NCBI RefSeq assembly: GCF_042658365.1
Contig: NZ_JBHSQC010000015.1
Origin: Carnobacterium_A antarcticum
Lineage (GTDB): Bacteria; Bacillota; Bacilli; Lactobacillales; Carnobacteriaceae
Length of the DNA: 64,000 nt
Direction: 5' to 3' (one strand)
Below the pieces are notes generated by a model. That model was given only the letters and a program-made list of their open reading frames with translations. It was not told where the DNA came from and made no database searches. Positions 1 through 8,822 of the stretch are shown here, in pieces. How positions within the stretch are numbered: position 1 is the stretch's first letter; every line of letters starts with the position of its first letter. A program made the translations under genes and the position numbers.

Positions 1-1255
1 TCATCAGGTAGTACAGTTGTTCTTCGGAAATTTTGGATACTTTAGCTTCGTGTTCCAGCGACACATTGCCGTTATGGATTTCATTGAAAGGAATCGTATC
101 GGATTTAGACAAATCATCCATAATGATCGTGTCGCATTCGATATGTGAAATCGATCCGCCTGAGTTTTTCCCGAACGTCACTTGTCCACGGTAGTTGACT
201 TCTCCGCCGTCATGAGCAATTGATTTGGAAACAATTGAGCTGGATGTGTTGGGAGCATTGTGAATCATTTTTGCTCCGGTGTCTTGGTTTTGTCCGGCAC
301 CGGCCATCGCGATAGACAGCATAGTACCGCGAGCTCCGTTCCCGTTTAAGTAAACGCTCGGGTATTTCATGGTGGTTTTCGCGCCTAAGTTGCCGTCGAT
401 CCATTCCATCGTACCGCCTGCATCGACTGTGGCTCTTTTAGTCACTAGGTTGTAGACATTGTCAGACCAGTTTTGGATGGTCGTGTAGCGGCAGTAAGCG
501 TCTTTTTTGACGACGATTTCTACGATCGCGGCATGTAAACTGCTAGACGAAAAGGTTGGTGCCGTACAGCCTTCAACATAATGGACACTGGCTCCTTCAT
601 CCACTACGATCAATGTCCGTTCAAATTGACCCATACCTTCGTCATTGATGCGGAAATACATTTGCAGTGGCACTTCACAGCGCACGCCTTTGGGTACATA
701 GATAAACGTCCCACCTGACCAAACAGCCGAGTTCAAAGCTGCTAATTTGTTATCGGTTGGGGGAACAATAGTCGCGAAATGTTCTTTGAATATTTCAGGA
801 TACTCTTTTAAGGCACTGTCCGTATCTAAAAAGACGATGCCCATTTTTTCGAATTCTTCTTTCATATTGTGGTAAACGACTTCTGATTCGTATTGGGCGC
901 CAGCACCGGCCAAATACTTGCGCTCTGCTTCAGGAATGCCGATGCGTTCAAAGGTTTCTTTGATTTTATCCGGTACATCTTCCCAGCTGCGTTCCGGTTT
1001 GTTGCTAGATTTTTTATAATACGTAATTTCATCAAAGTCGATCTCCGATAAATCTGCACCCCATTTCGGCATTGGCCGGCTCTCGTAATGGCGGAAAGAT
1101 TTCAATCGGAAATCCAGCATCCATTCCGGTTCGTCTTTACGACCAGATATTTCTCGAATAATGTCTTCTGAAATCCCTTTTCCAGTAGTGTAAACCGATT
1201 CGATATCGTCATGGAAACCAAATTGGTACTCTTCTGTTTCTGGTACTTCGCTCAT
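1..1255 (-). CDS. sufB: SufB, Fe-S cluster scaffold subunit (3' end cut off by window)
   Basis: SufB is the core scaffold of the SufBCD complex, on which Fe-S clusters are built in the cytosol. Translating the minus strand from ATG 1255 gives an open frame of 418 codons to the window edge, beginning MSEVPETEEYQFGFHDD; SufB is usually about 465 residues, so roughly 45 residues are missing. Recognisable SufB segments are present, such as YVPKGVRCEVPLQ, FSSSSLHAAIVEI and IAMAGAGQNQDTGAKM. An AAAGGAG ribosome site lies 9 bases before the start. It is the last visible gene of sufC-sufD-sufS-sufU-sufB, 26 bases after sufU. The identification is secure; only the C-terminus is unseen. Confidence 0.95.
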   Translation of the reverse strand, partial: MSEVPETEEYQFGFHDDIESVYTTGKGISEDIIREISGRKDEPEWMLDFRLKSFRHYESRPMPKWGADLSEIDFDEITYYKKSSNKPERSWEDVPDKIKETFERIGIPEAERKYLAGAGAQYESEVVYHNMKEEFEKMGIVFLDTDSALKEYPEIFKEHFATIVPPTDNKLAALNSAVWSGGTFIYVPKGVRCEVPLQMYFRINDEGMGQFERTLIVVDEGASVHYVEGCTAPTFSSSSLHAAIVEIVVKKDAYCRYTTIQNWSDNVYNLVTKRATVDAGGTMEWIDGNLGAKTTMKYPSVYLNGNGARGTMLSIAMAGAGQNQDTGAKMIHNAPNTSSSIVSKSIAHDGGEVNYRGQVTFGKNSGGSISHIECDTIIMDDLSKSDTIPFNEIHNGNVSLEHEAKVSKISEEQLYYLM

Positions 1256-1281
1256 GTTCAAGAACTCCTTTCGCTCTTCTT

Positions 1282-1731
1282 CTATTTGTTATTTTGTTCT
1301 TGTGCTTCAATCAAGGCTTTTTCCAGCCCTTTCCACGCTAGTGTTGCACAACGGATACGGGCAGGGAATTTTGAAACCCCGCTAAGAATAACAGCGTCTC
1401 CTAATGTTGCCGTGTTCTCGTCTTCTTTGCCTTGGACCAGCAGCGAGAATTGTTCGACTAACGCCAAGGCTTCTTGCGCTGTGCATCCGATCACTGCATC
1501 GGTCATCATACTGGCACTGGCTGTACTGATGGCACAGCCGCTGCCTGAAAAGCGGATATCCTTGATTCGGTCTTCCTCAAGAATCAACTGCAGCTGAATC
1601 ACATCGCCGCACGTCGGGTTGTTCAGTTCGATTTGGTTTGTCGCGCTTTCCAATTGGCCTTGATGGTGAGGATGGCTGGAATGATCGAGGATCACTTGCC
1701 GGTATAATTGATCTAATCTAGATAGTGCCAT
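1282..1731 (-). CDS. sufU: SufU, zinc-dependent sulfurtransferase partner of SufS
   Basis: SufU accepts sulfur from the SufS cysteine desulfurase in Gram-positive bacteria and passes it to SufBCD. The 149-residue protein has the expected zinc ligands Cys41, Asp43, Cys66 and Cys128 (NNPTCGD, GSGCAIS, IRCATLAW), at the same positions as Bacillus SufU. The insertion between the second and third cysteines distinguishes SufU from IscU. Its start codon lies inside the end of sufS (14-base overlap), indicating translational coupling, and the fixed SufS-SufU order supports a paired function. The start at 1731 is the only sensible one, since the conserved N-terminal helix begins ALSRLDQLYRQVILDH. Confidence 0.96.
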   Translation of the reverse strand: MALSRLDQLYRQVILDHSSHPHHQGQLESATNQIELNNPTCGDVIQLQLILEEDRIKDIRFSGSGCAISTASASMMTDAVIGCTAQEALALVEQFSLLVQGKEDENTATLGDAVILSGVSKFPARIRCATLAWKGLEKALIEAQEQNNK

Positions 1732-2956
1732 GATTGAAAAACTCCTTTGCGGCTATCAGTGCTTCAACTAAACAGTCTGCATCTGCTTTCGTATTGTACA
1801 AATAAAAGCTGGCCCGGACCGTTGAAGAAACCTGCAAATACTGCATTAACGGCTGTGCACAATGGTGACCGGCACGAACAGCGACCCCTTGCATATCTAA
1901 TGCCGTTGCCAGATCATGCGGATGAACGCCTTCCAGGTTGAATGTCACGACTCCCGTAAGTTCAGCTGCGTCAATTGGTCCATAAAGTGTTAGACCCGGA
2001 ATGTTTTGAAGTTTAGGCAGCAAATAAGCGGCCAGCTCTTGTTCGTAGGCATGGATATTTTCTACTCCTGCTTTTGTTAAGTAATCTATCGCTGCTCCTA
2101 AGCCGATCGCTCCTGCGATATTTGGTGTTCCGGCTTCAAATTTCCACGGCAATTCGGTCCAGGTGCTGTCTTGTTCATGGACAAAATCGATCATTTCACC
2201 GCCATATTCGACGGGTTCCATTTGTTCTAATAACGTTCGTTTACCGTATAAGACACCGATGCCAGTCGGTCCCAGCATTTTGTGGCCGCTGAAAGCATAG
2301 AAATCAGCGTCCAATTGTTGCACATCGACTGCCATATGCGGCACAGCTTGTGCTCCGTCAACAACGATAACTGCTCCAACAGCATGTGCCATTCGAGTCA
2401 GCTCAGCAATCGGGTTGATACTGCCCAACACATTTGACACATGGGTCAGTGCAACAATTTTTGTACGTGCTGTGATTTGTTTTGCTGCACTGTCCAGATC
2501 TAACTGTCCGTCTGCTGTCAGCTCAATGTATTTCAATGACGCTTTTGTTTTTTTAGCGAGCTGCTGCCAAGGAACGATATTGGAGTGGTGTTCCATATAA
2601 GAAATCACGATTTCATCGCCTTCTTGCACGTTTGCTTCGCCGTAACTTTTGGCTACCCAATTCAAGCTGGTGGTCGTGCCACGCGTAAATAAGATTTCTG
2701 CTGTTTCCTTCGCATGAATAAACTGTTGGACTTTTTCGCGCGCTGCTTCGTATTGCGCCGTTGCCCGCTCCGCTAAGGTATGAACACCGCGGTGGACATT
2801 GGCATTGGCAGTTTGATAATAGGTATCGACAGCTTCTAGTACTTGTGTTGGTTTTTGGCTGGTAGCGGCACTGTCTAAATAAACCAGCGGCTCACCATTG
2901 ACCTGCTGATCTAAAATCGGAAAATCTTTTTTCCATGCTTCGCCGTGCTGGTTCAT
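1718..2956 (-). CDS. sufS: SufS, cysteine desulfurase (PLP)
   Basis: SufS is a class V aminotransferase-fold enzyme that removes sulfur from cysteine for Fe-S assembly, leaving alanine. The 412-residue product has the full family length. The PLP-binding lysine is Lys226 in AFSGHKMLGPTGIG, and the catalytic cysteine is Cys366 in VRAGHHCAQPLM, the type II (SufS) arrangement. THVSNVLG and the VVDGAQAVPH segment, whose Asp200 and His207 contact the cofactor, are also present. The ATG overlaps the sufD stop by four bases (ATGA), and the 3' end overlaps sufU, so sufD-sufS-sufU are translationally coupled. Confidence 0.97.
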   Translation of the reverse strand: MNQHGEAWKKDFPILDQQVNGEPLVYLDSAATSQKPTQVLEAVDTYYQTANANVHRGVHTLAERATAQYEAAREKVQQFIHAKETAEILFTRGTTTSLNWVAKSYGEANVQEGDEIVISYMEHHSNIVPWQQLAKKTKASLKYIELTADGQLDLDSAAKQITARTKIVALTHVSNVLGSINPIAELTRMAHAVGAVIVVDGAQAVPHMAVDVQQLDADFYAFSGHKMLGPTGIGVLYGKRTLLEQMEPVEYGGEMIDFVHEQDSTWTELPWKFEAGTPNIAGAIGLGAAIDYLTKAGVENIHAYEQELAAYLLPKLQNIPGLTLYGPIDAAELTGVVTFNLEGVHPHDLATALDMQGVAVRAGHHCAQPLMQYLQVSSTVRASFYLYNTKADADCLVEALIAAKEFFNHGTI

Positions 2957-4239
2957 TTGGTTAGCTTCCCTTCAATGGTTTCCACTAATTCATCACGTGT
3001 CGCTTTCAATGGAATCGCTGCAATCACTGACCCTAAAAAGCCGCGAATCACTAAGCGTTCCGCTTCTTCTTTCGGTATACCGCGACTCATCAAATAGTAC
3101 ATTTCTTCCGGATCAACTCGTCCAACACTGGCAGCATGTCCCGCTGTCACATCGTTTTCGTCGATCAACAAAATCGGGTTAGCATCTCCGCGCGCTTTAT
3201 CGGACAGCATCAAAATACGGCTTTCTTGTTGGGCATCGGCTCCTTTAGCGCCTTTGATAATATGACCGATACCGTTGAATGTCAGTGTCGCTTTCTCGCG
3301 GATAACACCGTGCTGCAAAATATGCCCAATCGAGTGCCGGCCATAATTGGTCACACGCGTATCGATGGCTTGGATTTGTTTCCCCATGCTGATAGCAACA
3401 ACTTTGATTTCACTGTGCGAACCTTCGCCAATCAAATCCGAATCAAAATCGGCGATCACATCGCCTTGATTCATAACCCCAATCGCCCATTCGATTTGCG
3501 AATTGCCCAACAAGTGACCGCGGCGATTAAAGTAAGAAGTCGTTTGTTCGCCTAGTTCGTCTACTGCTGAAAACTTCACTTTTGCTCCAGGTTTTGTAAT
3601 AACTTCTACGACAATGTTAACAGCATTGCTTGTCTCGCCAATCGTTTGGTATTTTTCGACATAGGTAAATTCGCTATTAGCTTCTGCGTAAATCAAGACG
3701 TGTTTGATAAAGCTAGTGCTGGATTGACTATTTTGGACAAAGACAGCTTCTAGAGGCTCTTCGATCACAACATTTTTAGGCACATACAAGAAAACACCGC
3801 TGTTCATAAACGCAGCATGAAAAGCTGTCAATTTATCTTCATCTGGTTTGACGGCTAACTGCATATACGCTTCTTCTAACAACTCCGGATGTTCTTCCAT
3901 TGCGGTAAAAATATCTGTAAAAATAACGCCTTGTTCAATCAAATCCATCGGCAGCTGTTCCAAAGCGGTTTGTGAACCGACTTGGATGATTTTAGGCGCA
4001 TCGCTAGCATCGATCAAAAAATCTTCTGCCAAGAAGACTGGATCTTCCATTAATGAAAAATTAGGAGCTTCTAGCAACGGCCAACGGTGATAACGCACCC
4101 GTTCAATAACAGGCAACGCCAACTCATCGATTTTCTCCAACGCTGCTAATCGAAGCTGCAACATCCATTCCGGCTCACCGTGGATCAATGAAAAATCGCG
4201 AACAGCATCAAGTTGATCCATAAAAGTCGTTTCGTTCAT
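2953..4239 (-). CDS. sufD: SufD, Fe-S assembly complex subunit
   Basis: SufD is the SufB paralogue that completes the SufB1C2D1 complex. The protein has 428 residues, the usual SufD size, with an N-terminal helical region and the C-terminal beta-helix core carrying segments such as SEIKVVAISMGKQIQAID and DARGDANPILLIDENDV-like motifs followed by HAASVGRVDPEEMYYLMSRG, which is shared with SufB. The start at 4239 follows a GGGGGAATCAAG ribosome site. It is 15 bases downstream of sufC and overlaps sufS by four bases. Distinction from SufB rests on the shorter, less conserved N-terminal half and its place directly after sufC. Confidence 0.95.
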   Translation of the reverse strand: MNETTFMDQLDAVRDFSLIHGEPEWMLQLRLAALEKIDELALPVIERVRYHRWPLLEAPNFSLMEDPVFLAEDFLIDASDAPKIIQVGSQTALEQLPMDLIEQGVIFTDIFTAMEEHPELLEEAYMQLAVKPDEDKLTAFHAAFMNSGVFLYVPKNVVIEEPLEAVFVQNSQSSTSFIKHVLIYAEANSEFTYVEKYQTIGETSNAVNIVVEVITKPGAKVKFSAVDELGEQTTSYFNRRGHLLGNSQIEWAIGVMNQGDVIADFDSDLIGEGSHSEIKVVAISMGKQIQAIDTRVTNYGRHSIGHILQHGVIREKATLTFNGIGHIIKGAKGADAQQESRILMLSDKARGDANPILLIDENDVTAGHAASVGRVDPEEMYYLMSRGIPKEEAERLVIRGFLGSVIAAIPLKATRDELVETIEGKLTK

Positions 4240-4254
4240 CTTGATTCCCCCTTC

Positions 4255-5028
4255 CTATTCGTCACCTAATTCAACATCTAAGCCCAATTCATCGCGGATG
4301 CCTTTATAGCCTTCTGCTTCTAATCGTTTCGCCAACTCTGCGCCGCCGGTTTTAACCACTACGCCATTCATCATCACGTGTACGACATCCGGTGTGACAT
4401 AATTTAATAAGCGTTGGTAATGGGTGATGATCAATGCTCCAAAGCCTTTCCCCCGCATTTCATTAACGCCTTTAGAAACAACTTTTAACGCATCAATATC
4501 TAAACCAGAATCGATTTCGTCTAAAATAGCAAAAGTCGGTTCAATCATCATCAATTGCAAGATTTCATTGCGTTTTTTCTCTCCGCCAGAAAACCCCTCG
4601 TTTAAGTACCGTTCAGCCATTTCTTCTGGCATATCCAGCACAGCCATTTTCTCGTCCATTTTCCGAATAAAATTCATCACGGAAATTTTATCCTCTTCAG
4701 GCCTGCGTGCGTTGATAGCCGCCCGCATAAATTCAGCATTGGTGATTCCCGCTATTTCACTAGGGTATTGGACTCCTAAAAATAATCCGGCACGAGCTCG
4801 TTCATCGACGGCCATGTCTAAAATGTTTGCCCCATCTAAAAAAATTGTTCCTTCGGTCACTTCGTAACTGGGATGCCCCATGATGGCTGCTGCTAACGTT
4901 GATTTGCCTGTTCCATTCGGACCCATGATTGCATGGATTTCGCCCGTATTAATGGTCATATTGACACCTTTTAAAATTTCTTTTTCTTCGATTGAAACAT
5001 GCAAATTAGTGATTTCTAAGACTGCCAT
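4255..5028 (-). CDS. sufC: SufC, ABC-type ATPase of the SUF complex
   Basis: SufC is the soluble ATPase that powers SufBCD. It resembles an ABC transporter ATPase but has no membrane partner here. Walker A is GPNGTGKST at residues 36-44, the signature is SGGEKKRNE at 147-155, Walker B is FAILDEIDSGLD at 166-177 and the switch histidine is in ITHYQRLL near residue 203. The SGGEKKR signature and DEIDSGLD box are characteristic of SufC. At 257 residues it is full length. It is the first gene of the operon, and a good promoter lies about 80 bases upstream. Confidence 0.97.
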   Translation of the reverse strand: MAVLEITNLHVSIEEKEILKGVNMTINTGEIHAIMGPNGTGKSTLAAAIMGHPSYEVTEGTIFLDGANILDMAVDERARAGLFLGVQYPSEIAGITNAEFMRAAINARRPEEDKISVMNFIRKMDEKMAVLDMPEEMAERYLNEGFSGGEKKRNEILQLMMIEPTFAILDEIDSGLDIDALKVVSKGVNEMRGKGFGALIITHYQRLLNYVTPDVVHVMMNGVVVKTGGAELAKRLEAEGYKGIRDELGLDVELGDE

Positions 5029-5106
5029 AACCCAAAAACTCCTTTAGTTGTTTTCTTATTTTTTAGTTCATATCAAAAACGAGTAAACCTTTTCTCTGTC
5101 GCTTTC

Positions 5107-5135
5107 ATTTTAGCTCAATTGATTATTTTACGCAA
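5107..5135 (-). promoter_or_regulatory. suf operon promoter
   Basis: Reading the minus strand, a -35 box TTGCGT (5130-5135) and a -10 box TAAAAT (5107-5112) are separated by exactly 17 bases. The -10 is 78 bases before the sufC start. No Fur or IscR-like site was recognised. The call rests on match to the SigA consensus and position. Confidence 0.6.
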
Positions 5136-5470
5136 TGAAGGGTGGGATAAAAGATGTCCTCCAAATAAAAGCTTTTAGCTGGTTTTACTTGTTCTCAACT
5201 AGACAGTCCGACAAGATGTTTTTGAGGTTTAATAGCAGTCAAATCACGTTTCCCTGTTTTTGAGACAACCTCTCTCCTTTTTAGCACTAATCAGAAAATT
5301 TTCGGAACCGAAAATTTCACTACCGGCTGTAGTTGAATCAATAAGGAGAGATACTTACTTTTCTGCTGAAAATAAGGTAAACTAGACAAAAGTCTTTTTC
5401 ATGCAGCTACTCAGTTAGGAGCTGCTGCAATTGAATGAGACAGTGATTTTTGCGAAAGAAGGATAAGATA
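5136..5470. other. Divergent intergenic region with 22-bp palindrome
   Basis: This stretch between sufC and the C26 hydrolase holds no credible gene. It contains a near-perfect palindrome at 5296-5317 (arms AAATTTTCGG and CCGAAAATTT around AA), which has no T-run and looks more like an operator than a terminator. A second short dyad (GCAGCT at 5403-5408, AGCTGC at 5420-5425) sits about 50 bases before the downstream start. No convincing promoter could be fixed for the plus-strand gene. Confidence 0.4.
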
Positions 5471-6202
5471 ATGATGAAACCACTTATTGGAATAGCCGGG
5501 AATGTGTTAAGTGATTTAGCGGTAACCAACGGGTTGCCAGTTACGTATACACCGCAAGGCTTCGTCGACGGCATTGACCGTGCTGAAGGAACGCCGGTAG
5601 TCTTGCCAATCAGCTCTCCTGCAGATGCCAGCGATTATATTTCACGAATTGATGGGCTTTTATTAGCCGGTGGACAAGACGTCTCTCCGCTGTTATACAA
5701 TGAAGAACCGAGTTTGCAATTGGAAGCTACTAATCCTGCTCGTGATGCTTTTGAGATGGCTTTGATCGAAGCTGCTATCGCTCAAAAAAAACCGATTTTG
5801 GCTGTCTGCCGCGGATTGCAGTTGTTAAACGTCACTTACGGCGGCACCCTTTACCAAGATCTTTCAGACTACCCTGAATTAGCGGTACAGCACATTCAAA
5901 AAACTCATTTTGAAACGGGTGCCCATACGATTCTGATCGATCCGGATAGTTCTTTAGGCAAGATATTTGGCGAAACGTATATCGTCAATACGTACCATCA
6001 CCAAGCTGTCAAAAAATTAGCTAAACCGTTCAAAGCTGTTGCTTGGAGCAAAGACAAGCTGATTGAAGGATTTGAAGCGGTTGATCCAAAACAAAGTATT
6101 GTTGCGGTTCAATGGCATCCAGAATTAATGATGAAACAAGATCGCAAGATGCAGCAGCTGTTTGACGAATTTGTTAGTCGTGTCAAAGCAGTACAAGCAT
6201 AA
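5471..6202 (+). CDS. Peptidase C26 / gamma-glutamyl hydrolase-like class I glutamine amidotransferase
   Basis: Members of this family (PuuD and relatives) hydrolyse gamma-glutamyl bonds, for example in gamma-glutamyl-GABA, in the cytosol. Counting from ATG 5471, the product has 243 residues with the nucleophile elbow ILAVCRGLQLLNV (Cys113), a conserved AGGQDVSP loop at about 66-73, and the rest of the triad in VQWHPELM (His216, Glu218). An upstream TTG (5450) is in frame, but AAGAAGGA is placed correctly for ATG 5471. It stands alone on the plus strand between convergent and divergent neighbours and ends at a bidirectional terminator. The substrate cannot be read from sequence; no puu-type genes are nearby. 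Confidence 0.85.
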   Translation: MMKPLIGIAGNVLSDLAVTNGLPVTYTPQGFVDGIDRAEGTPVVLPISSPADASDYISRIDGLLLAGGQDVSPLLYNEEPSLQLEATNPARDAFEMALIEAAIAQKKPILAVCRGLQLLNVTYGGTLYQDLSDYPELAVQHIQKTHFETGAHTILIDPDSSLGKIFGETYIVNTYHHQAVKKLAKPFKAVAWSKDKLIEGFEAVDPKQSIVAVQWHPELMMKQDRKMQQLFDEFVSRVKAVQA

Positions 6203-6208
6203 ACTATT

Positions 6209-6255
6209 AAAAAAGGACTTGCTAAATGGCATAAACCATTTAACAAGTCCTTTTT
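6209..6255. terminator. Bidirectional intrinsic terminator
   Basis: A long stem with a short loop (left arm about 6211-6229, right arm 6235-6253; AAGGACTTG pairs with CAAGTCCTT) is flanked by A-run and T-run. It lies between the convergent C26 hydrolase and PH-protein genes and can serve both. Confidence 0.85.
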
Positions 6256-6265
6256 GCTGTTTTAA

Positions 6266-6742
6266 TTAGTGAATCGCAGCTTGTATGAGAGCTTGTACTT
6301 GTTTTTTAAACTCGACTGCTTCGTCTTTTTCCATTTCCGGCAACTGATGGCTTTTAGCAGCGGTTGTTATCGTCAAAGACATTAACCCCATTCTTTTGGT
6401 CAAAGGCCCAACACTGGTTTCAATATTTTGAATGCGGATCACCGGTATCGTCAGTCTTTTTTTCACCCAGATACCTGAAATAACATCAATTTCGTCTTCA
6501 CTATAATCGTAACGCCAAAATCGCTGCTTCAACCAAGGCACTAAACCCGCAAAAATAAGAAGACAAACTACACTTAGGCCGATAGCCATACCGCTTACCC
6601 AAGCTGGAAAAATACGGTCTGCTGCAAAAAATTCAATGATCAGATAAACACAGGTGACTGCTGCAATAGGCAAACACATCAGAGCCGCCCGAATGCGCCA
6701 AGCTTTAACAACTTTAGAACTGATTTTCTTTTGCGGTTCCAT
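6266..6742 (-). CDS. PH domain (bPH2, YdbS-like) membrane protein, third gene of cluster
   Basis: A small membrane protein of the bacterial PH-like domain family (DUF304/bPH2), to which Bacillus YdbS belongs. With the start at ATG 6742 it has 158 residues: two membrane segments near residues 17-36 and 43-66, then a beta-rich domain with RLTIPVIRIQNIETSVGPLTKRMGLMSLT. A longer in-frame ORF runs to 6847, but a GGGGAGG site sits 9 bases before ATG 6742, giving a normal YdbS length. The start overlaps the preceding YdbT-like gene by 29 bases. Function is unknown; in Bacillus the SigW-controlled ydbST pair helps resist antimicrobials from other bacilli. Confidence 0.75.
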   Translation of the reverse strand: MEPQKKISSKVVKAWRIRAALMCLPIAAVTCVYLIIEFFAADRIFPAWVSGMAIGLSVVCLLIFAGLVPWLKQRFWRYDYSEDEIDVISGIWVKKRLTIPVIRIQNIETSVGPLTKRMGLMSLTITTAAKSHQLPEMEKDEAVEFKKQVQALIQAAIH

Positions 6743-8258
6743 ATTCGCCAGCCTCCCCTTCTTCAACAAACCAATCGTATAGTCGTTGGCAATCTTTTTC
6801 TTCAATAAAAGAGAGCTGCTTTTCCTGAGCGCTGTCTCCAAGAGCACTTGCTACTTCTAATTTGCCCAATTGGCTTCTCTTCAAAAAATACTGTTGTTTA
6901 ACGGTCATTTGTAAAATCCGCTCTTTGCGCAGGTAAATCGTTTCTGTTGAAAACCATTTTGGCAATTCTAAGGTCAATTCATTTGGAGACAGTGCATAAC
7001 CGGTTTTACGGTAACGCCGATACCCATAGAAAAGATAAAAGACCGCTAGAATACCGCCAATTATCCAAGCCAGCTGCCAGACAAATAAGCTGATGCCAAT
7101 AGACGCCACGACTAAAAATAATAACGGAAATTGAACAAAACGTCTCCATGAACGGATCGGAACAACTGCTTGTGCTGGATCACAGCGATACGCCGGCAGT
7201 ATTTCTTGTATCATCGCTGCCAATTCTTTTTTCTTCACCAACGGCAGCAATAAAATCTGGCCTTTTTCTTGAACTTCTTTTGATGCGTCTGAATTGATCT
7301 CTTTTTCATCACTGGTTATACCGATATAAAAGGAGGTATAACCAAACAATTGCTGGATCCAGTTGCGTTGTTCTCTGAGACTTTGGACATTTTTCAATGC
7401 GATCGTCTGGCTTTTCACTTCAAATAACCCTTTTTCAATCGTAATATAGTCTTTGGTTAATTCTACTTTGTATTCAAAATTTCGGATAACAGAAAAAAGA
7501 GTGCCAATGATATAAACAATCAAAAAAACACCGATGACTAAGACCGTTAGCATCGTCCAAGTTGCGGATGTTGCTAATGCACTGATGCGTGCCACCCATG
7601 CTTCCGGAATCAATTCAGCAAAGATATTGATTCCTCCTACAACCACTAAAAAGCCTTTTAGGATAACGTCTCCCATCGCATTCATTTTAACAATATCGAT
7701 TAGCGACATCGCGTACAGTTCTTTGGTTACGCTAGCTTGCTGCAACGAAAAGCCGCTGTGTTGATCCATAGAAGCTGATGGCGCTTCTTCTTCGTTTTCC
7801 TCGATTTCAACAGTGCTTTTTAAACGATCTTTCAAATGATGAAGATAATCCGCTAACTGTAAAGCTTGTGCTTTTGAAAGTGCATCTAGACTGATGCCTT
7901 TTCCAGGCGTTTTAATCTCTAATTTTGTTAAGTGAAAAACCCGGTGCACAATACTTTCTTGGTAATCAATGCTTTGAATGCGGCTGATCTGCACATCTCT
8001 TTCGTTGCGGATAAAAATACCCGTTTGCAATACAAAACGATTGCCTTCAACCCAGTAAGACGTGCGCAGATACCGAACCACATCGAAACTATAACTGACC
8101 AAGAAAACGACCACGAATAGAAGTATCAGAAAAATCGGCATTGACTCTTCGCCTATATTAAGAAAAACTAGGAAAACGATTGGCACGATCAACCTTTTCG
8201 CCCGATTAAATAAAGCTGTTACTAGTGTCAGCGGGTGCAATTTATTCTTCTCAGACAT
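6714..8258 (-). CDS. PH domain (bPH2, YdbT-like) multi-domain membrane protein
   Basis: A 514-residue membrane protein carrying several bPH2 repeats, like Bacillus YdbT. Visible features are an N-terminal membrane pair (about residues 18-62), a first PH-like unit (YWVEGNRFVLQTGIFIRNERDVQISRIQSIDY), a second membrane pair near 195-260, a second unit (KDYITIEKGLFEVKSQTIALKNVQSLRE), a third membrane pair near 375-410 and a third unit (LSPNELTLELPKWFSTETIYLRK). The repeated pattern is a strand, a short hydrophobic turn and an I-x-x-I/V-Q-S/N core. It overlaps the genes on both sides (8 and 29 bases), so the three form one translational unit. Molecular role unknown. Confidence 0.8.
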   Translation of the reverse strand: MSEKNKLHPLTLVTALFNRAKRLIVPIVFLVFLNIGEESMPIFLILLFVVVFLVSYSFDVVRYLRTSYWVEGNRFVLQTGIFIRNERDVQISRIQSIDYQESIVHRVFHLTKLEIKTPGKGISLDALSKAQALQLADYLHHLKDRLKSTVEIEENEEEAPSASMDQHSGFSLQQASVTKELYAMSLIDIVKMNAMGDVILKGFLVVVGGINIFAELIPEAWVARISALATSATWTMLTVLVIGVFLIVYIIGTLFSVIRNFEYKVELTKDYITIEKGLFEVKSQTIALKNVQSLREQRNWIQQLFGYTSFYIGITSDEKEINSDASKEVQEKGQILLLPLVKKKELAAMIQEILPAYRCDPAQAVVPIRSWRRFVQFPLLFLVVASIGISLFVWQLAWIIGGILAVFYLFYGYRRYRKTGYALSPNELTLELPKWFSTETIYLRKERILQMTVKQQYFLKRSQLGKLEVASALGDSAQEKQLSFIEEKDCQRLYDWFVEEGEAGEYGTAKENQF

Positions 8259-8733
8259 CAGTCGTCACCGCCTTGATTTGTACCATGAGCTGTTGCCTTA
8301 ACTGTTCTCCTTCTGCTTTCAGCAACAAAGGAACTTCGTGTGTCGTTCCGGCTGTATCGATGTGGACCGATTGAATGCCGAATTTGCGCGCCAATGGACC
8401 TTCTTTAACGAGGACATGCTGGATTCTTTCCACAGCGATCACTTCGCGTTTTTTAAAAAATAAACCGGTCATAATTTCTAACACTAATGGGTGCAGTTCG
8501 TAACGAATGGAGCGTAATTTAAGCGTGGGCAGAATGAGTCCGCTAAAAATGTACCCAATAATGGGGATCCCCAGCCAAAAAATCAATAAGAACTTGGGCC
8601 ATCCCAATTGTACTGTAGCGATCGAGACTGCTATTCCTAAACTTAATTCAATCACACCTTCAATGACGGCTTTCGTTCGTTCATACGAAATGACTTTCGC
8701 ATCTAGTTGTTTACTTGGCACTGTTCGGTACAT
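8251..8733 (-). CDS. PH domain (bPH2, YdbS-like) membrane protein, first gene of cluster
   Basis: A 160-residue protein of the YdbS type: two hydrophobic segments at about 27-45 and 49-70, then a single bPH2 unit (LEIMTGLFFKKREVIAVERIQHVLVKEGPLARKFGIQSVHIDTAGTTHEVP). GGAGGAAAGAAGAC precedes ATG 8733, and a -10-like TAGAAT lies at 8772-8777. It is the first gene of a three-gene operon whose third gene encodes a second YdbS-like protein; both share the I-x-x-V/I-Q-x-V/I...GPL core, so an old duplication is likely. Cell-envelope function is suspected from the family, not shown by this sequence. Confidence 0.8.
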   Translation of the reverse strand: MYRTVPSKQLDAKVISYERTKAVIEGVIELSLGIAVSIATVQLGWPKFLLIFWLGIPIIGYIFSGLILPTLKLRSIRYELHPLVLEIMTGLFFKKREVIAVERIQHVLVKEGPLARKFGIQSVHIDTAGTTHEVPLLLKAEGEQLRQQLMVQIKAVTTDV

Positions 8734-8822
8734 GTCTTCTTTCCTCCAATAAGGTAAAAACGTTTAGGTTCATTCTACCATTTCTGCTAACGTTCCTCCA
8801 TCCAATCCTCGCATAAAAAAAT

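Noticed and set aside
1211..1597. Plus-strand ORF of 128 codons opposite sufB/sufU
   Set aside because: Antisense shadow of well-identified genes; no ribosome site or recognisable protein.
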